Of a stretch of DNA of 47,834 nucleotides, positions 8,063 through 16,526 are shown piece by piece. The stretch is from CAZLPZ01 sp964561535 (GTDB lineage Bacteria > Pseudomonadota > Alphaproteobacteria > Micavibrionales > Micavibrionaceae). Position 1 is the first letter of the stretch. Each line of letters starts with the position of its first letter. The translations under genes were made by a program, and so were the position numbers. Under the pieces are notes generated by a model, which was not told the origin of the DNA, did no database searches, and was given only the letters and a program-made list of their open reading frames with translations. The stretch covers positions 1-47,834 of the forward strand of contig CAZLPZ010000010.1 in assembly GCA_964561535.1 (NCBI GenBank), given 5' to 3'.

Positions 8063-10088
8063 CCGTATTTCCTCCCTTCACGATTGAGGAGGTTGAAGGT
8101 GTTTGTTTTACCGGCAAAGAATTTGTTTTTAAGATTTTATCCGCAACATCAGACGCATTTTTTGGAGGTGTTGCAATAAATGAGGCAGAAGGCGTTATTT
8201 TTTCTGATTGTACAGGAGACTTGATCAAAGATTGTTTGATGGGCACCGGTGTCACAGAAGTTGGTTTAGAAGGAATTGAATTTAAAGGTATAATGGATAC
8301 GGGCGCCGCCAACTCATCACGGATGACAGGCTCTACAATAACAGGTTCAAGATCGGGTATGGAGGAATCTGGTTCAGGCAAGAGGCTGCCAGAAAGAGGG
8401 GAGATTGTATTATCATCTGAATCCCCTGCGGGATCAGCGACTTTCGTAATAATGACAGGGTCGTTTGCTGCATCGTGCGTGAATAATCCAGATACTGTAT
8501 CTTTTTCATTATTGGTTGTGGTACCTAACGTATTTTCAGGATCAGCGCCATTTATAGGTCTTTCTTTACCCTTCCGGTCAATTAAAACTTCATCTTGAGG
8601 ACTGTCGGCCACAATCGGGGCGCGGGTCTGTGCTGATTTGACATCGGTAAAGACAATAACGCGGGGCTTTAATAAAAAGACAAGTTCAACATTGCTTGCC
8701 CGTGCAGATCTGGATGTCGGTAGAATTGGTTTATCAATTCCGGGGCCTTCTTTGCTGGTCGAATCATTTTCTTTAACGAGTCCGGCAATCAATAGGGAAT
8801 CGCCAGGTCGTACGCGTACTTGGGTCTGAACTTCACGTTCAGTCGTCTGAGGCAGCTGAACAATCGATTCAGGATTATCGTCAAACGTAACGATATCGCG
8901 AACCTCTTGTAGGTTAATTCCAATATTTCCATAAATTGTTGAATTATCCCACCCTGATTCAATGTTTAAAGTGAACCCAGATTCAACAGAGGCGGTATCC
9001 GTTGCAACAGTGACTTGATCACCAGATACTGTTCGCGTTATTTTTGAAACGTAATTTTGTTTATCTGCAACGCGCAATTTTGCAGTAGATCCAGACAACA
9101 TTGTAATTTGGGGTTGTGAAATGGTTTTTACTGCCCCATAACTTGAAATAAATCGAAATACGTCGGCACTGTCTAAACTTGTTAAGTTTTGACTAGTGGG
9201 CAGACCAATGCTGATGGGGGTTCCAACATCCGGATCAACCGTACCATTTAAACTAATTCCAAATTTCCATTTGGCAGCATTACTGAATGAATCCCATTTA
9301 ATACCTGTTGCATTTCCCGAATCAAGGGAAACTTCCCAAACATATGTTTCGTATATAATTAATGACGTATTTGTACGCATCCGCTCAAAATATTGGTTTG
9401 CTTGTGCAGCTGTACGGCTGGTAGCTTCATATATAATTGTACGGCTACTGGTATCAATGACAGGTTCATGACCTGTAATGGCTTTGATTGCACCCGCAAT
9501 ACTTGTCATCATGGCCGTGCGATCTGTGGTTGTTCCAATGGGCGGAATAGATATAGTAAAAGTTTGTTTATCCTTGACGGTTAACGTTCCATTTTCAAAT
9601 GAACAATACAGATCAGATAGGGAGCAAACTTGATCGATTACATTTTGGAGGGTGCCTTTTAAATTTGTTACGGTAACACCACGGCTTAGGCCCAAATTTG
9701 TTTGAAAGGCAATTGGAATATCAACATCTGCTAAAATGAGTTGTAAGGCACCGCCTAAACTTTCACCACGCAATTCGTAGGGACCGACTTGAATATTGGG
9801 TAGTGGGTCATTTCCCGGGGCCTTCGGCATTAAAACGTCATGCCCGAGAGGAAGATAGATGACGCTATCGGGTGATTCGTTAATCGCTGAGGGGCGATTC
9901 TCAGCCTTTTGGGGGGCTGGGATGTCAACATTTCGAGATTGAGGAGATAGGCCCTGGGCGCACCCAATCAAAGGGCTTATGCTACAAAAAAGGGCAAATA
10001 TAAGGGGTATCCGGTGGAAACGAATCACAGGAAGAAAGAGGCCCTTACAGGTCTCTCGGGAAAAATGAGCAGGATTATGAAATGACAC
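8052..10088 (-). CDS. Secretin, lipoprotein type (PilN/BfpB-like)
   Basis: This 678-residue protein would form the outer-membrane ring of the machine. It has a lipobox LIGC at residue 43, an STN-like N-domain (about 85-170) and a secretin core (about 280-460) with the segments AVKTISQPQITMLSG and VRVRPGDSLLIAGLVKE. The last roughly 200 residues are Pro/Ser/Thr-rich and look disordered. Lipidated secretins are typical of type IVb pili. The start at 10088 is GTG. A second in-frame GTG at 10028 would give a textbook 23-residue lipoprotein signal (MIRFHRIPLIFALFC onward) and may be the true start; neither has a clear ribosome binding site. It lies 4 bases after the response regulator stop. Confidence 0.9.
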   Translation of the reverse strand: MSFHNPAHFSRETCKGLFLPVIRFHRIPLIFALFCSISPLIGCAQGLSPQSRNVDIPAPQKAENRPSAINESPDSVIYLPLGHDVLMPKAPGNDPLPNIQVGPYELRGESLGGALQLILADVDIPIAFQTNLGLSRGVTVTNLKGTLQNVIDQVCSLSDLYCSFENGTLTVKDKQTFTISIPPIGTTTDRTAMMTSIAGAIKAITGHEPVIDTSSRTIIYEATSRTAAQANQYFERMRTNTSLIIYETYVWEVSLDSGNATGIKWDSFSNAAKWKFGISLNGTVDPDVGTPISIGLPTSQNLTSLDSADVFRFISSYGAVKTISQPQITMLSGSTAKLRVADKQNYVSKITRTVSGDQVTVATDTASVESGFTLNIESGWDNSTIYGNIGINLQEVRDIVTFDDNPESIVQLPQTTEREVQTQVRVRPGDSLLIAGLVKENDSTSKEGPGIDKPILPTSRSARASNVELVFLLKPRVIVFTDVKSAQTRAPIVADSPQDEVLIDRKGKERPINGADPENTLGTTTNNEKDTVSGLFTHDAANDPVIITKVADPAGDSDDNTISPLSGSLLPEPDSSIPDLEPVIVEPVIRDELAAPVSIIPLNSIPSKPTSVTPVPIKQSLIKSPVQSEKITPSASFIATPPKNASDVADKILKTNSLPVKQTPSTSSIVKGGNTDAP

Positions 10089-10092
10089 GATT

Positions 10093-10476
10093 CTAAAGGG
10101 GGGGTATTTTATGCAAAAGGGCGCGACTCACCATCTGTAATAGTCTATCTTTTTGAACGGGTTTCATCAAGACCGCACTGACATGCCAACGAGAGGCTTC
10201 ACTTAACATATCAGGATTATTATCTCCGGTGACTAAAATAATAGGAACAGCTAAATTTTGAGTTTCCATATTTTTAATAAGTTCAACGCCATCCATGGGT
10301 TCCATGCGGACGTCGAGAATTAAAGCATGAACTGGTTGTATTTTTAAAAGGGCCAGAGCGGTCTCGCCATCCTTGGCTTCAATAACTTGATAATTGCCTT
10401 CTTCTAAAAACCGGACAAGTTGCATTCGGACAAAATCATTGTCCTCGGCAACTAAAACTGTATTTTTTGTATCCAT
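10093..10476 (-). CDS. Single-domain response regulator (receiver only)
   Basis: This 127-residue CheY-like receiver has acidic pair Glu11/Asp12 (VAEDND), phospho-acceptor Asp55 (LILDVRMEPMDG), the Thr switch in ILVTGDN and the conserved Lys in VLMKPVQK. There is no output domain, so it should act by protein contact, presumably controlling the pilus/secretion machine whose cluster it heads. No histidine kinase is in the window. I chose ATG 10476, which begins right at the receiver fold; an upstream in-frame Met at 10557 would add 27 residues of no recognisable kind across the putative promoter. Confidence 0.88.
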   Translation of the reverse strand: MDTKNTVLVAEDNDFVRMQLVRFLEEGNYQVIEAKDGETALALLKIQPVHALILDVRMEPMDGVELIKNMETQNLAVPIILVTGDNNPDMLSEASRWHVSAVLMKPVQKDRLLQMVSRALLHKIPPL

Positions 10477-10519
10477 AATTTTATTTCTGCTGAAGAGTCG
10501 ATGGATGATCGTGAAAAAC

Positions 10520-10548
10520 ATACTAGCGAATTCATGCTTGTGTGGCAA
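10520..10548 (-). promoter_or_regulatory. Candidate sigma70-type promoter of the pilus cluster
   Basis: On the minus strand, TTGCCA (10548-10543) and TAGTAT (10525-10520) are separated by 17 bases. This would place the transcript start about 37 bases before the response regulator ATG at 10476. It is a match by eye only. Confidence 0.45.
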
Positions 10549-10557
10549 TGTAGGCAA

Positions 10558-10586
10558 TTGTAGAAATTAAAAATGGATCATATTTT
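10558..10586 (+). promoter_or_regulatory. Candidate promoter of the prepilin peptidase gene
   Basis: TTGTAG (10558-10563) and TATTTT (10581-10586) are 17 bases apart, about 19 bases before ATG 10605. It would sit back to back with the pilus-cluster promoter. The match is moderate. Confidence 0.3.
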
Positions 10587-10604
10587 AGAAGTTAAAAGGG
10601 ATAT

Positions 10605-11132
10605 TTGATGGATGGTTTATTTTTATCTCTCTCTCTCGCAGTCATTCTTTTGGCCATTTTTTTGCTGATTTTTTTGTTTGTGATTGATTTGCGGGTTTAT
10701 TTACTGCCGGATCGTTATGTTTTTCCTTTGGGTATTTTAGGGATTATTTTTCATACCCTGATGCATTTTTCATTTTTATCGCCAATGAATATAATATGGG
10801 GGGCTGTGGTAGGGGGAGGGCTTTTGTACGCTGTCCGGTGGGGGGGGACAAAATATTATAAACAAGAAGCAATGGGGTTGGGAGATGTTAAATTATTAAC
10901 AGCTGCTGGAATATGGTTGGGGCCCGAACATGTGGTGACGGCGATTATGGTGGGGGCAACGGCGGGACTTTTCCATGGTTTGGGGGTCGCAACTTTTCGG
11001 GCAATAAAAACCGGGACTTTTTCAATTGAGCGGTTGGTGATCCCCGCGGGCCCCGGATTTATTATAGGAATTGTTTTTGTATTTATATATATCTTTGGTT
11101 TGAACTATATGAGCCAATTTCATTTTCTTTAG
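10605..11132 (+). CDS. Prepilin peptidase (A24 family), short form
   Basis: This 175-residue integral-membrane aspartyl protease should remove prepilin leaders after the Gly at the cytoplasmic face. The two catalytic segments are present: VIDLRVYLLPDR (Asp28 region) and GLGDVKLL (Asp94). It lacks the N-terminal cytoplasmic domain with Cys motif found in methylating PilD enzymes, so it resembles the short peptidases of type IVb/Tad systems. Its gene diverges from the pilus cluster, and the window contains three prepilin-like substrates. Five to six membrane spans fit the hydrophobic pattern. Confidence 0.9.
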   Translation: MMDGLFLSLSLAVILLAIFLLIFLFVIDLRVYLLPDRYVFPLGILGIIFHTLMHFSFLSPMNIIWGAVVGGGLLYAVRWGGTKYYKQEAMGLGDVKLLTAAGIWLGPEHVVTAIMVGATAGLFHGLGVATFRAIKTGTFSIERLVIPAGPGFIIGIVFVFIYIFGLNYMSQFHFL

Positions 11133-11149
11133 TATAAGGGACATATCTG

Positions 11150-12364
11150 ATGGGAGCCTTGACGGGATTGCGTATTTTAGATTTATCGCGCGTTTTGGCC
11201 GGGCCTACAGCCACGCAAATTTTGGGTGATTTGGGTGCGGATGTGATCAAAATCGAACGGCCGGGGGTTGGCGATGATACGCGATCATGGGGGCCTCCCT
11301 TTTTAAAACGGGAAGATGGCTCGGATAGTTCAGAAAGCTCATATTACCTATGCGCCAATCGTAATAAGCGATCTCTTGCAATTGATTTGAAACATATAGA
11401 CGGTCAAAAATTAATTCAGAAATTGATTCCACACTGCGACGTATTGGTTGAAAATTTTAAGGCCGGTGGTTTGGAAAAATATGGCCTATCTTATGATCAA
11501 TTAAAATTTTCCCATCCGCGCCTGGTTTATTGTTCAATTACTGGATTTGGGCAGACGGGGCCATTATCTTCGGAGCCAGGATATGATTTTTTGGCACAAG
11601 GCATGGCTGGATTTATGGCAATAACTGGTGCGATTGGTGGTGGTCCGACCAAGGCGGGTGTTGCGATTGCGGATTATGTGACCGGACTATACGCGGTTAT
11701 TGGTATATTATCGGCCTTGCGAGCGCGGGACCAAACGGGCCTCGGGCAACAGGTTGATCTCTCGCTTCTCGACAGTTCGGTTGCCATGATGTCGAATGTG
11801 GCACAATATTTTTTAACCTCGGGCGAGGTGTCACCGCGTGTCGGGAATGCACACAAAACGATTGTACCATATCAAGAATTTGAAACATCTGACAGCCATG
11901 TGATTGTGGCCGTTGGGAATGATCAACAATTTCGTGTTTTTGCAGATATCCTGGGACATTCGGAATGGGCGAATGATGTACGTTTTAGGACGAATGCCGC
12001 ACGGGTTGTGTATCGGGATGATTTATTAAAAGTACTTATTCCTTTGATGAAAGAACGTAGCACGATCGAATGGGTAAATTCTTTACGTGCTGTCGATATA
12101 CCTGTTGGTCCAATTTTAGAAATGGATCAGGTTTTTAATGAGCCACAAATTCAAAATAGAGAAATGAAGATTAATATGAACCATCCAGTTTCGAATATTC
12201 CTGTATCATTGGTTGGGTCGCCATTAAAATTGACAAAAACTCCCGTGACGTATCGATTCGCACCACCTATTGTTGGGGCAGATACTGTTTCTGTATTGCA
12301 AGAAATTCTAAAAATGACGACCGAAGAAATTATGGTTTTACGCAATAATGGGGTGATTGGGTAG
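11150..12364 (+). CDS. Family III CoA-transferase (CaiB/BaiF type)
   Basis: This 404-residue enzyme moves CoA between acyl groups via an aspartyl-CoA thioester intermediate. The N-terminal segment LRILDLSRVLAGPTATQILG, followed by GADVIKIERPGVGDDTR, is diagnostic of the family. The segment GLGQQVDLSLLDSSVAMM follows, as do the GYDFLAQGMAGFM region with the expected nucleophilic Asp and a C-terminal domain with VPVGPILEMDQVF-like context. Substrate cannot be predicted; oxalate, carnitine, succinate or branched acyl donors all occur in the family. It starts 17 bases after the peptidase gene, so they may be co-transcribed. Confidence 0.9.
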   Translation: MGALTGLRILDLSRVLAGPTATQILGDLGADVIKIERPGVGDDTRSWGPPFLKREDGSDSSESSYYLCANRNKRSLAIDLKHIDGQKLIQKLIPHCDVLVENFKAGGLEKYGLSYDQLKFSHPRLVYCSITGFGQTGPLSSEPGYDFLAQGMAGFMAITGAIGGGPTKAGVAIADYVTGLYAVIGILSALRARDQTGLGQQVDLSLLDSSVAMMSNVAQYFLTSGEVSPRVGNAHKTIVPYQEFETSDSHVIVAVGNDQQFRVFADILGHSEWANDVRFRTNAARVVYRDDLLKVLIPLMKERSTIEWVNSLRAVDIPVGPILEMDQVFNEPQIQNREMKINMNHPVSNIPVSLVGSPLKLTKTPVTYRFAPPIVGADTVSVLQEILKMTTEEIMVLRNNGVIG

Positions 12365-12438
12365 GGACTAGACCTTTCTCGCTGTATTTCATAAGATTAG
12401 GTGTTGAATATGTTGATGGTTAAGGGTGTTGAGTAAAG

Positions 12439-13386
12439 ATGAATAAAATTATAACGGTTTTTGGGGGATCTGGGCAAGTTGGACGGGTGATTGTTCAGAA
12501 TTTTGTCCGATTAGGCTATACAGTGCGCGTTGCAACGCGGCGGCCTCTTTCTTGTTATACAATGAGATCTTATGGAACTCCTGGGCAGGTTTTGCCAATT
12601 TTTTATGATCCAGCCCGCCCTGAAACGATTGCTTTAGCATTACAAGGGGCTTTTGCTGCTGTGAATTGTGTCGGTATGCTTTATGAACGGAGGCGTGCTA
12701 CGTTTCATGCCGCTCATGTAGAGCTGCCACGTCAAATAGCGACCGCCTGTCGGCGGAGTGGGGTCAAGAGATTTGTTCATATATCAAGCCTTGGGGTTGA
12801 TCGGGCTCGATCAAAATATGCAGAGACAAAAATGCAAGGTGAACAGGTTGTACGTGAGTTGTTTCCGCAAGTTATTATTTTGCGGCCGAGTGTGATATTT
12901 GGACCTAATGACTCATTTTTTAATATGCTTGCTCAATTGTCCCAATGGTTGCCGGTGCTGCCGCTAATTGGTGGAGGTAAGACGATATTTCAGCCTGTGT
13001 ATGTAGGAGATGTGTCTGATGCTGTATCTGCTGTGATTATGGGACCTGATTCAGTAATGGGTCAAAATTACGAATTAGGAGGGCCGGACCGGATTAATTT
13101 TCGTGAAATTTATAATCGGCTGTTTGATGAAATCGGTATACGCCGGATATTGATTTCTTTTCCTGTTGCAATTGCGAAAATTCAAGCGCGTGTGATGCAG
13201 ATGTTTTCAAGGCCTCTTCTGACTGTTGATCAAGTCATTTCACTTGAAACGGATAATGTTGTATCGGATAACGCAAAAACATTTCGAGATTTGGGAATTG
13301 TCCCAATGTCGATGGACTTAATTTTACCAACATATTTATTACAATATCGGGCCGGTGGCCGTTTTGGAGAAAAACAGCGTGCTTAA
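12439..13386 (+). CDS. NAD(P)-binding epimerase-like protein, NDUFA9 family
   Basis: This 315-residue extended/atypical SDR has a Rossmann start (VFGGSGQVGRVIVQNFVRLG), a central strand HISSLGVDRARSKYAETK containing the Y-x3-K-like pair, and VILRPSVIFGPNDSFFN, all typical of the complex I NDUFA9-like branch common in alphaproteobacteria. That branch includes an accessory NADPH-binding complex I subunit in mitochondria; whether this copy binds complex I is unknown, and no nuo gene is in the window. Confidence 0.82.
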   Translation: MNKIITVFGGSGQVGRVIVQNFVRLGYTVRVATRRPLSCYTMRSYGTPGQVLPIFYDPARPETIALALQGAFAAVNCVGMLYERRRATFHAAHVELPRQIATACRRSGVKRFVHISSLGVDRARSKYAETKMQGEQVVRELFPQVIILRPSVIFGPNDSFFNMLAQLSQWLPVLPLIGGGKTIFQPVYVGDVSDAVSAVIMGPDSVMGQNYELGGPDRINFREIYNRLFDEIGIRRILISFPVAIAKIQARVMQMFSRPLLTVDQVISLETDNVVSDNAKTFRDLGIVPMSMDLILPTYLLQYRAGGRFGEKQRA

Positions 13387-13498
13387 AATAAACTTTCTTT
13401 ATAATTCTTTTCTATTAGACAATTGTGTTGTCAAAAATAGTTTAGAATTGCGTGTGTATAAAAACATACTTTGTTTTTTGAATGCAATTTTTTCTATT

Positions 13499-14461
13499 AT
13501 GCATGTCAAGAAAATAAGTTTTAAAAGAAATCTATTTCTTTTAATAGCAATTATTTTATATGGTATAACGCCAAGTTATGCAGGTACGGTACGTCATGAA
13601 AATATAATAGTTGTCGTCAATAATGCTGTTGTAACATCGACAGATATTGATGCTCGAATGAGATTGATTATGACCTCTTCTGGTCTTCCCGATCGTCCTG
13701 AGGTTAGAGAGAAAGTCCGTGCCCAGGTTACAACGATGTTGATTGAAGAAAAAATAAAAACTCAGGAAGCTTTACGGTTAAAATTATCGGTAGATGAGAC
13801 TGATGTTGATAGTGCAATCACAGTAATTGCGGAACAAAATAAAATGACATCCGATAATTTTCAAAAAATGCTTCAAATGCGAGGCATTAAGGTGTTGTCA
13901 CTTCGTGATCAAATTCGAGCACAAATTTTATGGGGGCGTGTCGTCGGACGGCAAATAAAACCTCAAATTACAATTTATGACCGTGACATTGATGCTGAAT
14001 TAAAAAGGTTAGCAGGTATGGTCGGGCAAACGGAATACGCCGTATCTGAAATTTTGTTACCAACAGATCGTCCCGTGGACGAGAAGAATAGTCGAGATTT
14101 AGCTATAAAAATTATTCCTGAAATAAAAAGAAATCCACAAACTTTCTCGGGGATTGCGCGACAATTCTCAAAGGCACCAGGAGCCGTATCTGGAGGGCAT
14201 ATCGGATGGGTAACTGTAGATCAATTAGGCGATGATATTGGAAAAATTGTAAAAGGATCTAAACCAGGATCTGTTCTGGGACCTTTTAAAAATTATTCAG
14301 GTCTTCACATTTTATTTGTACATGATGTTCGCACGCGTACAATGAAAGAACTTCCAACGCGGGATGATATTCAAAAAAATTTATTTATGGAACGGGTTGA
14401 TCGGTTACAAAATCAATATTATTTGGATTTGCGTTCAGCCGCTTTTATTAATTCTAAATGA
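13499..14461 (+). CDS. surA: SurA-like periplasmic peptidyl-prolyl isomerase / chaperone
   Basis: This 320-residue protein chaperones outer-membrane proteins. The signal peptide (about 1-27, ending PSYA) is followed by a SurA N-domain beginning VVVNNAVVTSTDIDARM. One parvulin PPIC domain (about 175-270) carries the segment ISGIARQFSKAPGAVSGG-like core GIARQFSKAPGAVSGGHIGW, then a short C-terminal helix. I chose ATG 13499 because it begins the signal peptide; the frame is open from 13355 but that part has no signal-like start. It overlaps rsmA by 4 bases (ATGA). In many proteobacteria pdxA lies between these two genes and lptD before them; both are absent here. Confidence 0.85.
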   Translation: MHVKKISFKRNLFLLIAIILYGITPSYAGTVRHENIIVVVNNAVVTSTDIDARMRLIMTSSGLPDRPEVREKVRAQVTTMLIEEKIKTQEALRLKLSVDETDVDSAITVIAEQNKMTSDNFQKMLQMRGIKVLSLRDQIRAQILWGRVVGRQIKPQITIYDRDIDAELKRLAGMVGQTEYAVSEILLPTDRPVDEKNSRDLAIKIIPEIKRNPQTFSGIARQFSKAPGAVSGGHIGWVTVDQLGDDIGKIVKGSKPGSVLGPFKNYSGLHILFVHDVRTRTMKELPTRDDIQKNLFMERVDRLQNQYYLDLRSAAFINSK

Positions 14462-15315
14462 CAGTATCTTTATTAAATTCTGATTTATTACCATCTTTAA
14501 AAGAAATCATTGAAACCTATGAACTGCGTGCGAAAAAAGCACTGGGTCAGAATTTTTTGATGGATTCAAATATTACGGATCGCATTGCAGCGGTATCGGG
14601 CACGGATGATACGACCATTATCACGGAAATTGGCCCAGGTCCTGGGGGATTAACCCGCAGTTTACTTAAATTACCTTGTGCTCGGGTAATTGCGTTGGAA
14701 TTTGATCCGCGTGCAATTGCGGCACTATCAACCCTTCAAACCCTTGCAGGGGATCGATTAGATCTCCGACAGGCTGATGCGTTAAAGACTGATTGGAATA
14801 GTTATTTCATACCTCATGTGCCGCATCGTATCGTAGCTAACTTGCCGTATAATATTGCGACCGTCTTACTGATCGATTGGTTACGATTTATGCGGGCGCA
14901 TCCTGGACGTTTAAATGGTATGGTACTGATGTTTCAGCGTGAGGTTGCTGAACGGTTTTGGGCCGCGCCAAGTACACCAGAATATGGCCGACTATCCGTT
15001 TTGACACAGTGGTTATGCACGATTGAACCAATTATGACATTGCCACCTGGTGCATTTGTTCCACCGCCAAAAGTTTTTTCATCTGTTGTCCGGTTTACCC
15101 CTAAAAAGTTAGACGTCAATGCGCCATCATTTCGAATGATGGAAGATTTATTGCAGCGTGCATTTGGACATCGTCGAAAAATGTTGCGTACAAATTTAAA
15201 AGAATATCTGACACATTTAGATGCTTTAAACATTGCGGCAACTTTACGAGCCGAAGATTTGACGTTAGATCAATTCGTGGCGCTGGCCGTCCGCATTGAA
15301 AAAACTTCATTATAA
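14458..15315 (+). CDS. rsmA: 16S rRNA (adenine1518/1519-N6) dimethyltransferase RsmA
   Basis: This 285-residue SAM enzyme dimethylates two adjacent adenines near the 3' end of 16S rRNA. Motifs: AKKALGQNFLMDSNI at the start, SAM-binding TEIGPGPGGLTRSLL, the acidic ribose contact IALEFDPRA, and catalytic NLPYNIAT. The C-terminal domain has GHRRKMLRTNLK. ATG overlaps the surA stop. Its last 46 bases overlap the end of the convergent glycosyltransferase gene. Confidence 0.96.
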   Translation: MTVSLLNSDLLPSLKEIIETYELRAKKALGQNFLMDSNITDRIAAVSGTDDTTIITEIGPGPGGLTRSLLKLPCARVIALEFDPRAIAALSTLQTLAGDRLDLRQADALKTDWNSYFIPHVPHRIVANLPYNIATVLLIDWLRFMRAHPGRLNGMVLMFQREVAERFWAAPSTPEYGRLSVLTQWLCTIEPIMTLPPGAFVPPPKVFSSVVRFTPKKLDVNAPSFRMMEDLLQRAFGHRRKMLRTNLKEYLTHLDALNIAATLRAEDLTLDQFVALAVRIEKTSL

Positions 15316-16481
15316 ACGCGTAATGTTTCATTCATGAATTTCTCGCGTGAAAAATTTTGAATAACATGGGCCATGGCTTGGTCGCCGATCATCGCGCGGG
15401 TCTGATCCGATAATGCCAGAATATCGGTCAAAACGCGGGCCAATGCCCCTGCATCATTTGGAGGTACTAACCATCCGGTTTTACCATCAATAATTGTTTC
15501 TTTGGATCCGCCGTGATTTGTGGCCACCACCAACCGGCCCATCGCCATACCTTCAATTGCCACGCGGCCAAACCCTTCGGGGTCGATGGAGGCTGACACA
15601 ATAATATGGGCGGCACGATACATGGCGGGCACGTCATTGTCGTGATCAACAATCCGGATTTGACCATCCAATTGTAATTTGCGAATCAAGGCGAGTAATT
15701 CATTCCGGTATTTGTGCCGTCCCTGATCAGACCCTTGGATGATTACAAAGATATCTGGGTTTTTGAGTTCGGCAATCGCCTCGATTAAGACGCGGTGTCC
15801 TTTCCATCGTGTTAAACGACCCGGTAATAAAATAACGGTCGCTCCATCTGGGGCGCGCCATCGTTCGGTCATGCGGATCAATCGGTCGGGGGTCACGAAA
15901 TCGGGGTTAAACCGCACAAGGTCCACACAGCGGTGAATCATCCGAATGCGTTCTTCGGGCGCTTTAAAAACGGTCCGTACATAATTCGCCACAAAATCCG
16001 AAATGGCAATGACGCGGACCCCCGATCCCATGATGCTGTTATAAAATTTTTTGATTCGCCCCTTACCGTTATACGGCGCATGACAGGTGGTGATCATTGG
16101 AATTTTTAAACGACGCGCCGCAAAAAAAGTGGGCCAGGCCGGGGCGCGCGATCGTACATGAACCAGATCTGCTTGCTTATCACGCAAAATATGTTCAAGG
16201 TGTTTGATATTTCGCCACATAGAAAATAAACCTTTCCGGTGAACGGGCAGATTAATATGGGTTGCGCCGGCGCGTTTTAAATCTTGCAGTTTTGTCGGGT
16301 GCCCGCCGTTACTGATAACAATGGCCGTTCCTCCTGCAACTTGGATTGCCGAGGCCATATCCACGCAAGCCTGTTCAGCCCCGCCAACGCCCAAATGAGG
16401 TACAATTTGAACGATCACGGGCTTTTTTCCTTTAATTTGGTCAAGCTCTATATTTAATTCGGGGGGCCGTGCAATCAACAT
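15270..16481 (-). CDS. Glycosyltransferase family 4 (GT-B), envelope polysaccharide/LPS type
   Basis: This 403-residue enzyme transfers a sugar from a nucleotide donor, probably for LPS or another surface glycan. The acceptor-side start VQIVPHLGVGGAEQACVDMA is typical of WaaG-like GT4 enzymes. The donor half has ILLPGRLTRWKGHRVLIEAI and the EX7E-type motif in DPEGFGRVAIEGMAMG. ATG 16481 is preceded by a good AGGAG about 10 bases upstream, which decides the start; the open frame continues to 16592 but would run into the divergent hydrolase gene. The 3' end overlaps rsmA tail to tail. Confidence 0.88.
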   Translation of the reverse strand: MLIARPPELNIELDQIKGKKPVIVQIVPHLGVGGAEQACVDMASAIQVAGGTAIVISNGGHPTKLQDLKRAGATHINLPVHRKGLFSMWRNIKHLEHILRDKQADLVHVRSRAPAWPTFFAARRLKIPMITTCHAPYNGKGRIKKFYNSIMGSGVRVIAISDFVANYVRTVFKAPEERIRMIHRCVDLVRFNPDFVTPDRLIRMTERWRAPDGATVILLPGRLTRWKGHRVLIEAIAELKNPDIFVIIQGSDQGRHKYRNELLALIRKLQLDGQIRIVDHDNDVPAMYRAAHIIVSASIDPEGFGRVAIEGMAMGRLVVATNHGGSKETIIDGKTGWLVPPNDAGALARVLTDILALSDQTRAMIGDQAMAHVIQNFSREKFMNETLRVYNEVFSMRTASATN

Positions 16482-16526
16482 GAAAAATTCTTCTCCTAAA
16501 GTCCGGTTCATGGTAAGCAAAGATCT

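Noticed and set aside
8221..8598. Open frame of 125 codons antisense to the secretin tail
   Set aside because: It arises from the low-complexity Pro/Ser-coding region of the secretin gene; no start signal.
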